This document shows positions 16,534 through 25,176 of a DNA stretch of 52,049 nucleotides, one piece after another. The stretch spans positions 1 through 52,049 of the forward strand of contig CAIXNN010000075.1 of NCBI GenBank assembly GCA_903920865.1. The letters run 5' to 3'. How positions within the stretch are numbered: position 1 is the stretch's first letter; each line of letters begins with the position of its first letter. Under the pieces are notes generated by a model. The model had not been told where the DNA came from, made no database searches, and saw nothing but the letters and a program-made list of their open reading frames with translations. This DNA comes from an uncultured Actinomycetes bacterium. GTDB lineage: Bacteria; Actinomycetota; Actinomycetes; UBA12327. The position numbers and the translations under genes are program-made.

Positions 16534-16539
16534 AGCCTA
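16534..16539 (-). promoter_or_regulatory. Putative leaderless -10 (TAGGCT) for pfkA, overlapping the plsC stop
   Basis: TAGGCT on the minus strand, 6 nt, then the pfkA ATG. The first three bases (16539-16537) are the stop codon of plsC, so one element would serve both roles. Confidence 0.45.
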
Positions 16540-17295
16540 GAGGGCTGCACTCGAATCGTCTTCGCTTTCATCGGTATCTGCGACCTGTGAAGCCATCGGA
16601 GCTGCCTCGCGAGCCTGTTTGGCTAACCGCGACTTTTGTGTGGACGCGTAAATGTCCACATACTCTTGCTCGGACATGTCCAAAATCGCGTACATGATCT
16701 CGTCCGTGATAGCCCGCAGGACTAAGCGATCATTTTCCATTCCTGCGTAGCGTGAAAAGTCCATCGGCTTACCAATGCGTATTCCCACTCGTCCAAGGTT
16801 GGGTCGCACTTGTCCGGGCGGCTGAACCTTGTCAGTCCCAATCATTGCAACCGGAACAACTGGCGCACCAGCTTCTAACGCCATCCGGGCAACACCGACC
16901 CGACCGCGATAGAGCCGACCATCGGGTGAACGCGTGCCTTCGGGATAGATCCCTAAGACCGCACCAGTTTTCAAAACCTCGACACCGGTCCTAATTGCAT
17001 CATCGGCGGAGCGGCCACCGGTGCGATCAACTGGGACTTGCCCCACTGCTTTGAAAAACGCAGCAGTTAATCGACCCTTCACGCCAGGGGTGGTGAAGTA
17101 TTCACTCTTAGCCAGAAAGGTGATCCGGCGACTAATAGAAATGGGCAAGAAAATCGAATCAGAAAAGGACATGTGATTGCTGGCCAAAATGACCGGCCCA
17201 TCTACCGGGATGTTCTCAACGCCTTCGATCCAAGGATGGAAGGTCAAACGGAGAGCGGGACCGGCAACGACGTTCTTCATAAAGCCGTAGAGCAT
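16537..17295 (-). CDS. plsC: 1-acyl-sn-glycerol-3-phosphate acyltransferase (PlsC family)
   Basis: 252 residues. The acyltransferase HX4D motif is NHMSFSDS near residues 40-47, and the glycerophosphate-binding motif YPEGTRSPDG lies near 118-127, with VPVAMIGTD downstream. It acylates lysophosphatidic acid at the cytoplasmic membrane face to give phosphatidic acid. The tail after about residue 220 is acidic and variable. The ATG at 17295 is preferred over one 6 nt upstream, because GGAAGG stands 7 nt before it. Only 9 nt separate it from pfkA. The M. tuberculosis equivalent in the same neighbourhood is Rv2182c. Confidence 0.88.
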   Translation of the reverse strand: MLYGFMKNVVAGPALRLTFHPWIEGVENIPVDGPVILASNHMSFSDSIFLPISISRRITFLAKSEYFTTPGVKGRLTAAFFKAVGQVPVDRTGGRSADDAIRTGVEVLKTGAVLGIYPEGTRSPDGRLYRGRVGVARMALEAGAPVVPVAMIGTDKVQPPGQVRPNLGRVGIRIGKPMDFSRYAGMENDRLVLRAITDEIMYAILDMSEQEYVDIYASTQKSRLAKQAREAAPMASQVADTDESEDDSSAAL

Positions 17296-17431
17296 TCCCA
17301 TCCCTTCCGTAACTGTTTTCCCATTGAGCCTAAGACTTAGACCTCTGATTTGCCCTCAGTGGGGGCAATGATGTCACCATCGTGCCACGATTAGGTCACT
17401 AGCGGTCACAGCACAACTGGAAGTAGCGCAA

Positions 17432-18124
17432 ATGTCTGGTCAGATCGATAACGGCCTCTCGGCTGATGACTGGATGTTGCTTGCCGACGTTGAGGCACCT
17501 TTCACCGACCACATCCTTTCCGCGCTGGCTGAAAAAGGCATCGCGGCCTACGCCGAACCGTTTACCTCACCAGAGTCGTCATACCTTGGCACTCCCCGTG
17601 CAAGTGGACCATCTGATCGCGTCATGGTGGATCGGAAATTTCGCTCGCAAGCACGTGAAGTACTCGCCGTCTTATTACCCGAGCTTCGTGCCGAGTTTGC
17701 AGCCACTCAGCGCACTAGTGATGAGCAATCGTGGAACACCATCGTTTCTGGCTTGACCAACGAAGGCGTGGGTCAATCACTCGAGGTCCTAGACGAGAGG
17801 GATGACAACATTTCGTCGGAAGATGCAGATGCTTGGGGCGATGTACGCGTGCCGGAGGAATTTTCCGAAGACCCCACTGACCATTTCATCCCGCCTGAGC
17901 CACCACCGATTCCTAGTGGCGACCCTGTTACTCGATTTGCCTGGGCAGCGCTGGCTATCGGACCGTTGTATCTGCTGCTGGGAACTGTTTTGCGCTGGGA
18001 TGTGGGCGGATTCAATGCCCTCGTGGCGGTCTCCCTCTTTATCGGCGGCGGTGTCACCCTTATTGCTCGAATGGATAACGGACCAAGCATTGACGATCGC
18101 GGCGACGATGGGGCTGTTCTCTAA
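17432..18124 (+). CDS. Conserved actinobacterial membrane protein (DUF308-like), function unknown
   Basis: 230 residues. The N-terminal half (about 1-110) is a soluble domain with LADVEAPFTDHILSALAEKGIAAYAEP, resembling a small alpha/beta fold. An acidic linker leads to DHFIPPEPPPIPSGDPVTR near 150-168, a Pro-rich motif I recall in DUF308-type actinobacterial proteins. Two membrane helices follow at about 171-190 and 195-213. A GGAAG at 8-9 nt before the ATG is a weak ribosome site. Its stop overlaps the opposing ROK kinase stop. No function can be assigned. Confidence 0.7.
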   Translation: MSGQIDNGLSADDWMLLADVEAPFTDHILSALAEKGIAAYAEPFTSPESSYLGTPRASGPSDRVMVDRKFRSQAREVLAVLLPELRAEFAATQRTSDEQSWNTIVSGLTNEGVGQSLEVLDERDDNISSEDADAWGDVRVPEEFSEDPTDHFIPPEPPPIPSGDPVTRFAWAALAIGPLYLLLGTVLRWDVGGFNALVAVSLFIGGGVTLIARMDNGPSIDDRGDDGAVL

Positions 18125-19062
18125 CGAGTCAGCCCGCGGGCTAGATCGGCGGCGCCAATCATGGCCGCATCCTCACCGCATTCAGCCAAAACAATCGGTG
18201 GAAGTTCGCGATAGTGCGCACCGATCACACGTGCTGCAAAAGCCTCACGGGCTGGTTGAAGTAGTAACTCTCCTGCTGATGAGACGCCACCACCAATAAC
18301 CACGATGTCCGGGTCCACGGTGGCAACCATCGCACTTAGCCCAGCACCCAATTCGTGCCCTAGTTCATTAAGTAAGCCAAGACATTGCGCATCACCTGCG
18401 CGCGCACCGTCAGTAACCATGGCACCGGTGAGTTGTTGCGAGTTACCCTCACATGCCTTGTGTAGATAGGTCGATCGCTGCTCATCGACGAGGGTTCTTG
18501 CTTTCCTGGTTAAGGAAGTTCCACTGACGTATTGCTCCAAACAGCCCAAAGACCCACATGCACAAGGCAATCCATCTCGAACCCAGGGAATGTGGCCGAT
18601 CTCGCCGGCCGTGCCGTTAGCCCCCCGGATGAGTTCGCCATTGAGGATGATTCCGCCACCGAGTCCAGTGCCAACCGTGACAGCGACAATGGATCGGCAA
18701 TCACGGCCTGCACCGAAGCGATATTCGGCCCACGCAGTAGCGGTGGCATCGTTTTCTAAAACACAGTCCAGGCCGGTGCGCTGCTGCACCACCTGGGCTA
18801 GTGGAAAATTTGCAAAATCTAAATGCGGTGCAAACAACACCTCCGCGCCCGAGCGATCAACAAGGCCTGCAACCCCAATGCCAATAGCCAACGGCCGTTC
18901 TTGCCCCATAACGCGCTCAATTGCGCCCACGGTGGCTTCAACGATGAGCGCACCATCGTGGGTTGGAGTGGCCACCTTGTGTGAAGCAACGATTGTGCCG
19001 TCATCGGCCACCAAGCCGACTACTGTTTTAGTCCCGCCAATGTCGACGCCGACGTTGAGCAC
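18121..19062 (-). CDS. glk: ROK-family glucokinase
   Basis: 313-residue sugar kinase. The N-terminal phosphate loop GVDIGGTKTVVGLV is at residues 5-18, the catalytic region ENDATATAWAEYRFG is near 103-117, VTVGTGLGGGII is near 128-139, and the zinc-binding ROK signature is PCACGSLGCLEQYVSG near 166-181. It phosphorylates glucose to glucose 6-phosphate with ATP; a polyphosphate-using variant is possible. There is no N-terminal helix-turn-helix, so it is an enzyme rather than a ROK repressor. The GTG start follows the metallophosphoesterase stop directly (TAGGTG), so the two are one operon. Confidence 0.9.
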   Translation of the reverse strand: MLNVGVDIGGTKTVVGLVADDGTIVASHKVATPTHDGALIVEATVGAIERVMGQERPLAIGIGVAGLVDRSGAEVLFAPHLDFANFPLAQVVQQRTGLDCVLENDATATAWAEYRFGAGRDCRSIVAVTVGTGLGGGIILNGELIRGANGTAGEIGHIPWVRDGLPCACGSLGCLEQYVSGTSLTRKARTLVDEQRSTYLHKACEGNSQQLTGAMVTDGARAGDAQCLGLLNELGHELGAGLSAMVATVDPDIVVIGGGVSSAGELLLQPAREAFAARVIGAHYRELPPIVLAECGEDAAMIGAADLARGLTR

Positions 19063-19830
19063 CTAGAGCTCCAACACAAACGGGGTTTGACGGCTTCTAA
19101 AGTGACCCACGTTCATGCATTCGGTCTTTCCGATGCGAGTGCGCTTAGCCAGCGGCTGATGAACGTGACCAAAAAGGGCAATCGAAGGCTGGGTTTTCAC
19201 AATTGCTTCAAGCAGCGCTGAACTTCCGCGTTCAAATCTGCGAGCAACTGTGTCGTAGGTCAGCTCAGGTAACGCCGGAGGGATGTGAGCGCACAGGACA
19301 TCAACCTGACCTAGCGCTTCAACTTTTGCGGCGTACTGCTCATCGGTGATTTCAAAGGGTGTGCGCATGGGAGTTCGCAGACCGCCGCCGACGAAGCCGA
19401 AACGAATCCCACCCACGTCCACCACTTCACCATCAAGGATCTGATGGCCAGGGCGAACAAACTCTGGCCACATGCTGGGCAGGTCAACGTTGCCGTAGGT
19501 CAGCAAGGCCGGATCGGGCATGGCGGCAAAGAGTTCGGCGTATTGCTTACGCACTTCATCGTCCAATTGGCTTCGGCGATCGCCTCCGCGCTGCTCCCAC
19601 AGGGAGTTCCCAAATTCGCGTGCTTGCTGGTAGAGCCCCTGAGTGCGCAGCTCGACGAACTTTGCGCAGTTTTGCGGACCGAAGAGTTGAGAAAAGATTC
19701 CTCGCGACATGTCTTCGTAGTCGATGAAGAGAACCAAGTCACCTAAGCAAATAAAAAGGTCAGATCCCTCACCTGCACGCGCGAGCGCATCACTTGCACC
19801 ATGAACATCGCTGACTACGTGGACTCGCAC
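19063..19830 (-). CDS. Calcineurin-type metallophosphoesterase
   Basis: 255 residues with the metallophosphoesterase blocks: SDVHGA at residues 7-12 (D-x-H), CLGDLV near 28-33 (GD), YGNVDLP near 112-118 (GNxD), ahead of a CAHIPPA block and the C-terminal LFGHVHQPL (GHxH). It should hydrolyse a phosphomonoester or diester with two metal ions in the cytoplasm; no signal peptide. The substrate is unknown. The GTG start is supported by TAGTGT 6 nt upstream. The gene is followed without spacing by the glucokinase, hinting at a metabolic rather than DNA-repair role. Confidence 0.85.
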   Translation of the reverse strand: MRVHVVSDVHGASDALARAGEGSDLFICLGDLVLFIDYEDMSRGIFSQLFGPQNCAKFVELRTQGLYQQAREFGNSLWEQRGGDRRSQLDDEVRKQYAELFAAMPDPALLTYGNVDLPSMWPEFVRPGHQILDGEVVDVGGIRFGFVGGGLRTPMRTPFEITDEQYAAKVEALGQVDVLCAHIPPALPELTYDTVARRFERGSSALLEAIVKTQPSIALFGHVHQPLAKRTRIGKTECMNVGHFRSRQTPFVLEL

Positions 19831-19836
19831 CTGACC

Positions 19837-19842
19837 ACACTA
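19837..19842 (-). promoter_or_regulatory. Putative leaderless -10 (TAGTGT) for metallophosphoesterase-glk
   Basis: Minus-strand TAGTGT, 6 nt, then the GTG at 19830; it lies between this start and the stop of the zinc-ribbon gene. Confidence 0.45.
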
Positions 19843-19846
19843 CGCG

Positions 19847-20245
19847 TTAGCGCAGGAATACACCGACGATGCACATAACGGCGAAGAGGGCAACGCTGAC
19901 CAAGACCATTCCGCCAGCCATCACGGCAGCTTTGCCGCCATTTGATTGCACCTTGTTCGCCAAGCCACCCAAACCCGCAGGCAGGGCATTCTCGGAGGCG
20001 AGCATGCTCACATCAATGGTTATTGTCTGCGCAGCTTCACCTTGACCTGGTGCTGGCACTTCCAAACCCGCGTCAGGCACTGCTTGCCCGATGGCCTCAA
20101 ATCTCTCAGGTGCGACCGGAATGGTGGGTTCCAGCTCAGCCGGGGGCTGGGTTTGTGTTTGGGTTTGCACCAAAGTCAAATGGCACAGCGAGCACCACTG
20201 TGCTTGTGGCGCCAGCGTGGCAGCGCAGGCCGGACACTTGTTCAC
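19847..20245 (-). CDS. Zinc-ribbon protein with C-terminal membrane anchor, function unknown
   Basis: 132 residues. The N-terminus holds two CxxC knuckles (CPAC at 4-7 and CSLC at 18-21), a rubredoxin-like zinc ribbon. A short TQTQTQ repeat and a Pro/Glu-rich linker follow, and then one membrane helix at about 109-131 with the C-terminus ending just after it. The topology would place the zinc ribbon in the cytoplasm, as a tail-anchored protein. The GTG start leaves the first knuckle intact. I do not recognise a named family. Confidence 0.65.
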   Translation of the reverse strand: MNKCPACAATLAPQAQWCSLCHLTLVQTQTQTQPPAELEPTIPVAPERFEAIGQAVPDAGLEVPAPGQGEAAQTITIDVSMLASENALPAGLGGLANKVQSNGGKAAVMAGGMVLVSVALFAVMCIVGVFLR

Positions 20246-20326
20246 AGCACAGATATCGGCAGGTCCAAGGGATTCCTTGATTGAAGAATTTAGGCACGCA
20301 AGGCACCCAAACCACGCTTGGGCAGG

Positions 20327-20332
20327 TAGCGT
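20327..20332 (+). promoter_or_regulatory. Putative leaderless -10 (TAGCGT) for fadD15-like gene
   Basis: TAGCGT, 6 nt, then the GTG at 20339; no Shine-Dalgarno sequence. It would drive the fadD-ABC transporter unit. Confidence 0.5.
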
Positions 20333-20338
20333 CGCCGT

Positions 20339-22126
20339 GTGCCTGACGAAATAAGCGCTCCAGCCTTAGAAATCATCGAAGCCAAAGCGGCGCTGCCCGA
20401 CCTGCTGGTGGACAACGCGCAACGCTTCCCTGATCGCATTGGATATGCCCGCCGTGATGGATCTACCTGGATTGACATCACTAATCAGGAATTTCTGGAC
20501 CAGGTCAACGCTTTGGCAAAAGGATTCATCGCGCAGGGAATTCACGCAGGCGATTGCGTCGGCATCATGTCGCGTACTCGCTACGAATGGACTTTGATCG
20601 ACTTCGCGCTGTGGACCGCAGGTGCTGTGCCGGTTCCCATTTACGATTCATCCTCAGCCGAGCAAGTGGAATGGATCCTTCGTGATTCAGCAGCCGTTGC
20701 CTGTATTGCGGAAACTCCTCGCAATGTCAAAACGGTTGAGCAGGCACGAAGTGCGCTCGATCATGTCACGCAACTGTGGTGCATCACCGACGATGACCTG
20801 ACCACTATCGCGGCTGGCGGCGATGAAATCTTGGATGAGGAATTAATTGCTCGGCGGGCAACCTTGGGTGCCCAATCCTTAGCCACCATCATCTACACCT
20901 CAGGGACCACCGGTCGGCCCAAGGGTTGTGAGCTAACGCACGAGAATTTTCTGGCCTGCGCCAAGAACACTGCCGCAGCACTTCCCGATGTGGTGGGCGT
21001 TCCCGGGGCATCCACCCTGCTGTTCTTGCCGCTGGCGCACGTTTTTGCCCGCTTAATTGAGGTGCTTTGTGTTACCGCAAATGTGAAGTTGGCACACACC
21101 GCCACCATCACCGATCTTTCGGGCAAGTTGCAGTCCTTCCAGCCCACATTTTTGCTGGCAGTGCCGCGGGTGTTCGAAAAGATCTTCATCACCGCACAGC
21201 AAAGGGCCACTGCCGATGGCAAAGGTGCGATCTTTGAACGAGCTACCAACATCGCAATCGCTTACAGCAAGGGTATGGCGGCTGGTCGAATCCCGATCAG
21301 CGTAAAAGCTCAGCACGCGGTCTTTGACAAACTTGTGTACGAAAAGTTGCGCAAAGCAACCGGTGGCCACGTCCAATGGGCGGTTTCCGGCGGTGCGCCA
21401 CTGGGTGAGCGACTAGGGCACTTCTTCCGCGGAATTGGCGTGACGATTTTGGAAGGCTACGGCTTAACCGAAACCACCGCTCCAGCCACGGTGAATACTC
21501 CCTCAAACATTGACATTGGTTCTGTTGGTATGCCGCTGCCAGGTTGCTCGGTGCGGATCGCCGATGATGGCGAAGTGCTACTGCGTGGGCCAAATATTTT
21601 CCTCGCCTACCACAACGATCCGGTCAGCACCGCTGAAGCATTTAATGATGGTTGGTACCGCACCGGTGATATTGGTGTCCTTGACGATGGATATTTGCGC
21701 ATCACCGGACGCAAAAAGGAAATCATCGTTACGGCGGGCGGTAAGAATGTTGCCCCAGCACCACTGGAGACGATTTTGACAAGTAATCCGCTGGTCAGTC
21801 ATGCCGTGGTCATCGGAGATAACCGCTCTTACGTTGCCGCCCTGGTGACCATTGATCCCGATGAGTTGGGGAACTGGCTCACAGCCCAAGATCGAGAACT
21901 CCTTTCGCCTGAGGAACTTATTCATGATCCAGGCATCCGCGCACAAATACAAAAAAGCGTCGACCAAGCCAATAAGACTGTCTCAACGGCAGAAGCCATC
22001 CGAGCCTTTGAGATATTGCCCAGTGAGTTCACTGAAGAAAATGGGTACCTGACACCGAAATTAAGTGTTAAACGCCACTTGGTTCTGGATGACTTTGCCG
22101 CCCAGGTTGAAGGTATGTATCAGTGA
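20339..22126 (+). CDS. fadD15: Long-chain acyl-CoA synthetase (FadD15-like)
   Basis: 595-residue AMP-forming ligase activating fatty acids to acyl-CoA. The P-loop TSGTTGRPKG is at about residues 187-196; the adenylate motif YGLTETTAP is near 373-381; WYRTGDIG near 438-445 and GRKKEIIVTAGGKNVAP near 453-469 are the hinge and C-terminal signatures. Length and motif order match the mycobacterial FadD15 subgroup (AMP-binding long-chain ligases of about 600 residues). fadD15 is adjacent to pimB' in M. tuberculosis; here about 12.8 kb separates them. The stop overlaps the next gene by 4 nt (GTGA). Confidence 0.92.
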   Translation: MPDEISAPALEIIEAKAALPDLLVDNAQRFPDRIGYARRDGSTWIDITNQEFLDQVNALAKGFIAQGIHAGDCVGIMSRTRYEWTLIDFALWTAGAVPVPIYDSSSAEQVEWILRDSAAVACIAETPRNVKTVEQARSALDHVTQLWCITDDDLTTIAAGGDEILDEELIARRATLGAQSLATIIYTSGTTGRPKGCELTHENFLACAKNTAAALPDVVGVPGASTLLFLPLAHVFARLIEVLCVTANVKLAHTATITDLSGKLQSFQPTFLLAVPRVFEKIFITAQQRATADGKGAIFERATNIAIAYSKGMAAGRIPISVKAQHAVFDKLVYEKLRKATGGHVQWAVSGGAPLGERLGHFFRGIGVTILEGYGLTETTAPATVNTPSNIDIGSVGMPLPGCSVRIADDGEVLLRGPNIFLAYHNDPVSTAEAFNDGWYRTGDIGVLDDGYLRITGRKKEIIVTAGGKNVAPAPLETILTSNPLVSHAVVIGDNRSYVAALVTIDPDELGNWLTAQDRELLSPEELIHDPGIRAQIQKSVDQANKTVSTAEAIRAFEILPSEFTEENGYLTPKLSVKRHLVLDDFAAQVEGMYQ

Positions 22127-22827
22127 ACGGAATTGAAGTTTCGGATCTCACCATTTCGTTTGGGCGAACCATTGCGCTAAACCACCTGTCCTTAACTATT
22201 AAAAAAGGCAGTTCGGTTGCGTTGATTGGTCGCAACGGTGCTGGCAAGTCCACAACGCTTCGGGTACTCAGCGGAGTCTTGCCACCTACATCGGGCGAGA
22301 TCTTCCTCAATGGAATCAATGTGGTCAAAGATCCCACCGCCGCGCGATTTGAAGTCGGTTACTGCCCTGACGTTGGCGGACTCATCCCGCGCGCGAGTTT
22401 GTGGGAGCACCTTGAACTCTCCGCAACCATACGCGGTCTTGACCCTTCGTGGCGAAATCGCGCTAAGGATTTGTTACATAGCTTTGACCTAACCGGTGCG
22501 GCTGATCGCATCACAGCTGAGTACTCCCACGGTATGAGTCGTAGATCTGCGGTTGTCTTAGCTGCTTTGCACGAACCAGCCGTGCTACTCCTAGATGAGC
22601 CCTTCGACGGCGTGGATCCCTTGGGGGTTGATGCCACGATGAGTGTGATCCAAGAGATGGAAGCTGCCGGCAGCACGGTGGTGGTCTCCACTCACCTGTT
22701 GCCCTTGGCTGTTGCTGCTTGCTCGCGGGCGTTGGTTCTCGCGCGCGGGCAGATCACCTCTGATGGACCAGCTGCGGACCTGGCTGGCCTTGATGGGGAA
22801 CAGGTGTATCGGACGTTGCTTTCGTGA
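22123..22827 (+). CDS. ABC transporter ATP-binding protein (ABC-2 exporter type)
   Basis: 234-residue nucleotide-binding domain. Walker A is GRNGAGKSTT near residues 35-44, the signature is SHGMSRR near 131-137, Walker B is VLLLDEPFDGVDP near 150-162, and the switch His is in VSTHLLP. The SHGM form of the signature is common in ABC-2 exporters. Its start overlaps the fadD stop and its stop overlaps the permease start, each by GTGA, so all three are translated as a unit. A lipid or wall-precursor substrate is suggested by the fadD link only. Confidence 0.88.
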   Translation: MNGIEVSDLTISFGRTIALNHLSLTIKKGSSVALIGRNGAGKSTTLRVLSGVLPPTSGEIFLNGINVVKDPTAARFEVGYCPDVGGLIPRASLWEHLELSATIRGLDPSWRNRAKDLLHSFDLTGAADRITAEYSHGMSRRSAVVLAALHEPAVLLLDEPFDGVDPLGVDATMSVIQEMEAAGSTVVVSTHLLPLAVAACSRALVLARGQITSDGPAADLAGLDGEQVYRTLLS

Positions 22828-24338
22828 TCGCAGGTCAAGTTCGGGCCCTGATTGCCTTGCGCTGGTCAATGGTGCGTGATCGGCGAGCCCGCGCATCCTT
22901 GCTCGTGGTCTTCTTCATCCCTGTTGTTCTAGCCCTTGGCGCAATCGTGGTTGGACACCTACTCCCAGCGCCCACTGATAACTCATCACTTCTGGTGATT
23001 GTTCCGGCTCTACTTTTAACCTTCCTTGTTCTCTCAGTTGTCACACCACTGGCAGCCGGCGGTGGAAATGAGTTGTACCCCCCTGACCAGTTAGTGGCAT
23101 TTCCCATTCAGTTTCGAACCACCACATTTGCATCCCTGGTGCTCACGCCACTGAACCTTGCTTGGCTCTTTCAAGTATTGGCCGCCTTAGGACTTGTGAG
23201 TTACCTTTCGCAATCGACGTGGATTGCCTGCCTTGCTGCATCCTTGACGGTGGTGGCTTTCATCGCCTTCGCTACCACCCTTGGTCAAACCATTGGCTGG
23301 ATTGTCATCGGCGTTAGACAAACAACTGGTGGACGCGTTCTCAGTTGGCTCACCATCGCAGTTGTTAGCGTCGGATTCTTGGCAATCTTCAAAGCCGGTT
23401 TACTCACCAACGCACTCGATAGGAGTCCAACCATTTGGGTCCTGGGTGCGACCCTTCGCGCGGCTAATGGCGACTGGCTGGTGTGGGGAGTTCGAACCAC
23501 CACCTTGATCGCCGGCACCTTCGGTTTCTTGGCAACATCGGTGTTCGCCTGCCAGTGGGCCTTGCGCCAACCGGACAAGCGAGGTCACAGAAGTAAGCCA
23601 AAGGCCACCCGCACTGCTTCACACAACAAGGTCACCACGGCTAGTTCCCTGGCTCGACGCATTGATCGTGCGGGACTGTGGCGCAGTCCCTCACTGCGTC
23701 GTGGCGTCGGCTTACTTGCATTGCTCCCCACGCTCACGATTTTTCTTGCCGGCAGTCAGATCTCGTTGATCGTGCTTCTACCAGGATTGGTTGCCGCCGG
23801 AAGTGGCTTACTTTTTGCTATTAATGCTTTTTGTCTTGATGGACTGGGCGCTCTCTTTCTTTCTGGCCTTCCTGCCCCGGCTCAAGATTGGTTTTGGCGG
23901 CGAGCACAACTTGTTGCCGAAGTAGCAAGCCTGACTTCACTGCCGGTGATCGTCATTGGATTGGCACGCCTTCCCCACTGGCCATCGGCATCTAGTGTGA
24001 TTGCCGTTCTTGCTTCGGCTTGCACCTGCATCGCATGGATTACCGCCCTGGCCATGGGCGCCTCCGTTCGCCGTCCACACCGAGCACTTCTCTTAGGTCC
24101 ACGGGATACGCCAGCCCCTCCTGGCACCATGGCCCTGCAATCAGTTATTTTCTCGGCGGCCACAACAGGCATTGGAATCGCCTTCACCCTTACCGAGCTC
24201 AGCGGACTGGCATGGATCTCCCTGGTGGTGGCCACCGGCTTGCTGACTCTGGCGGCTCGCTCGCTTAGGATCAGCGCATCTGTATGGAATGAACCCAGCC
24301 AACGGGCTCGGGTAGTGGCTACCGTTAGCGCTGGCTAA
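22824..24338 (+). CDS. Large ABC exporter membrane protein
   Basis: 504 residues with about 11-12 hydrophobic helices in two halves, separated by a basic loop near 250-280 (RGHRSKPKATR region). Cytoplasmic N-terminus RALIALRWSMVRDRRARAS is typical of exporter permeases that run with a single ATPase gene. No assigned substrate; the family is poorly characterised. Coupled by a 4-nt overlap to the ATPase gene. After its stop, two short hairpins (6-bp stems) precede the pilus operon. Confidence 0.75.
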   Translation: MIAGQVRALIALRWSMVRDRRARASLLVVFFIPVVLALGAIVVGHLLPAPTDNSSLLVIVPALLLTFLVLSVVTPLAAGGGNELYPPDQLVAFPIQFRTTTFASLVLTPLNLAWLFQVLAALGLVSYLSQSTWIACLAASLTVVAFIAFATTLGQTIGWIVIGVRQTTGGRVLSWLTIAVVSVGFLAIFKAGLLTNALDRSPTIWVLGATLRAANGDWLVWGVRTTTLIAGTFGFLATSVFACQWALRQPDKRGHRSKPKATRTASHNKVTTASSLARRIDRAGLWRSPSLRRGVGLLALLPTLTIFLAGSQISLIVLLPGLVAAGSGLLFAINAFCLDGLGALFLSGLPAPAQDWFWRRAQLVAEVASLTSLPVIVIGLARLPHWPSASSVIAVLASACTCIAWITALAMGASVRRPHRALLLGPRDTPAPPGTMALQSVIFSAATTGIGIAFTLTELSGLAWISLVVATGLLTLAARSLRISASVWNEPSQRARVVATVSAG

Positions 24339-24359
24339 CCAGCGCGCAGGCAGGCGCTG
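24324..24359 (+). terminator. Two tandem short hairpins at the end of the ABC exporter gene
   Basis: GTTAGC/GCTAAC with a 4-nt loop (24324-24339) spans the stop codon, and CAGCGC/GCGCTG with an 8-nt loop (24340-24359) follows directly. No U-tract is present. They could separate the fadD-ABC unit from the pilus operon; termination is inference. Confidence 0.35.
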
Positions 24360-24432
24360 TCATAACCTGCTGAAATTGAGGGACATATGGCCTCAGGTAC
24401 GCAGATCAGGTGGCCGATAGAGGGGAGCGGTA

Positions 24433-24459
24433 CCATTTGGCAACAAACACGCCATTTGG
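24433..24459 (+). repeat. Direct repeat CCATTTGG upstream of the pilus operon
   Basis: CCATTTGG occurs at 24433-24440 and 24452-24459, starts 19 bp apart, just before the cpaB ribosome site. Such a spacing could be a regulator site, but two 8-mers can also arise by chance. Confidence 0.35.
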
Positions 24460-24483
24460 ACCTCCCCCACCAAAAGGACTCAT

Positions 24484-25176
24484 ATGCCCCGCCGCACCGT
24501 ACTTCTTATTGCCGCCGCCGGCGCTGCACTTCTGGGCGTGCTTTTAGTCATCCTCTACGTCAATGGCGTTGACTCCCGCGCCCGCAAGGGTCAAGAAGTT
24601 GTTGAGGTCCTTTACACCAAGTCAGCAATCCAACTGGGCACAAGTGGATCCGCCGCCCAGAAGGCTGGCGCTTTTGAACTTCGGCAAGTACCCCGCGTGG
24701 CTATTGCCACCGGCGCCTTGAGCAATGTTTCTCCCATCGCTGGACTCAATGCCATTACGGCAATTCCTGCCGGCCAACCCGTGACCAGTGCGCAGTGGGG
24801 ACAGCCGAACACAACCACGTCATTGGCTATTCCTGGAAACAAGATTGCTGTGGCAATACAACTAGGTGACCCGCAGCGCGTTGCCGGCTACGTAACGCCC
24901 GGCAGTGAAGTTGCGGTATTCCTCACCCGCGGAAACAACACCACCAACCTGCTCCTGAGTCGAGTGCAGGTCATCGCTGTTGGAACCACCACCGCGTCGA
25001 GTGGTTCAGGAAATGCTGACAACATTCCAAACACGATCTTGACCTTGGCACTAGACCAAGGAGAGGCTTCAAAAGTCATCCTTGGTCAAGCAGCTGGAAA
25101 CTTGTACTTCGGCTTGCTGTCCAAAGATTCACGAACCGGCGGAAACAGGCGAACCACGACTTCGGATCTGGGCTAG
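24484..25176 (+). CDS. cpaB: Flp pilus assembly protein CpaB/RcpC (SAF domain)
   Basis: 230 residues. One N-terminal membrane helix at about 5-26, then the periplasmic/extracellular RcpC/CpaB region: TKSAIQLGTSGSA and ITAIPAGQPVTSAQW near 85-105 form the SAF beta-clip, followed by the KIAVAIQLGDPQRVAGYVTPGSEVAVF core near 120-147. CpaB helps build the Tad pilus basal apparatus and may bind peptidoglycan. The ATG at 24484 has AAGGA 5 nt upstream. It is the first gene of the tad run and its stop abuts the cpaE start. Confidence 0.82.
   Translation: MPRRTVLLIAAAGAALLGVLLVILYVNGVDSRARKGQEVVEVLYTKSAIQLGTSGSAAQKAGAFELRQVPRVAIATGALSNVSPIAGLNAITAIPAGQPVTSAQWGQPNTTTSLAIPGNKIAVAIQLGDPQRVAGYVTPGSEVAVFLTRGNNTTNLLLSRVQVIAVGTTTASSGSGNADNIPNTILTLALDQGEASKVILGQAAGNLYFGLLSKDSRTGGNRRTTTSDLG

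Noticed and set aside
22123-22827. Degenerate ABC signature (SHGM instead of SGGQ)
   Set aside because: Forms such as SHGM are common in ABC-2 exporter ATPases, so this is not evidence of loss of function.
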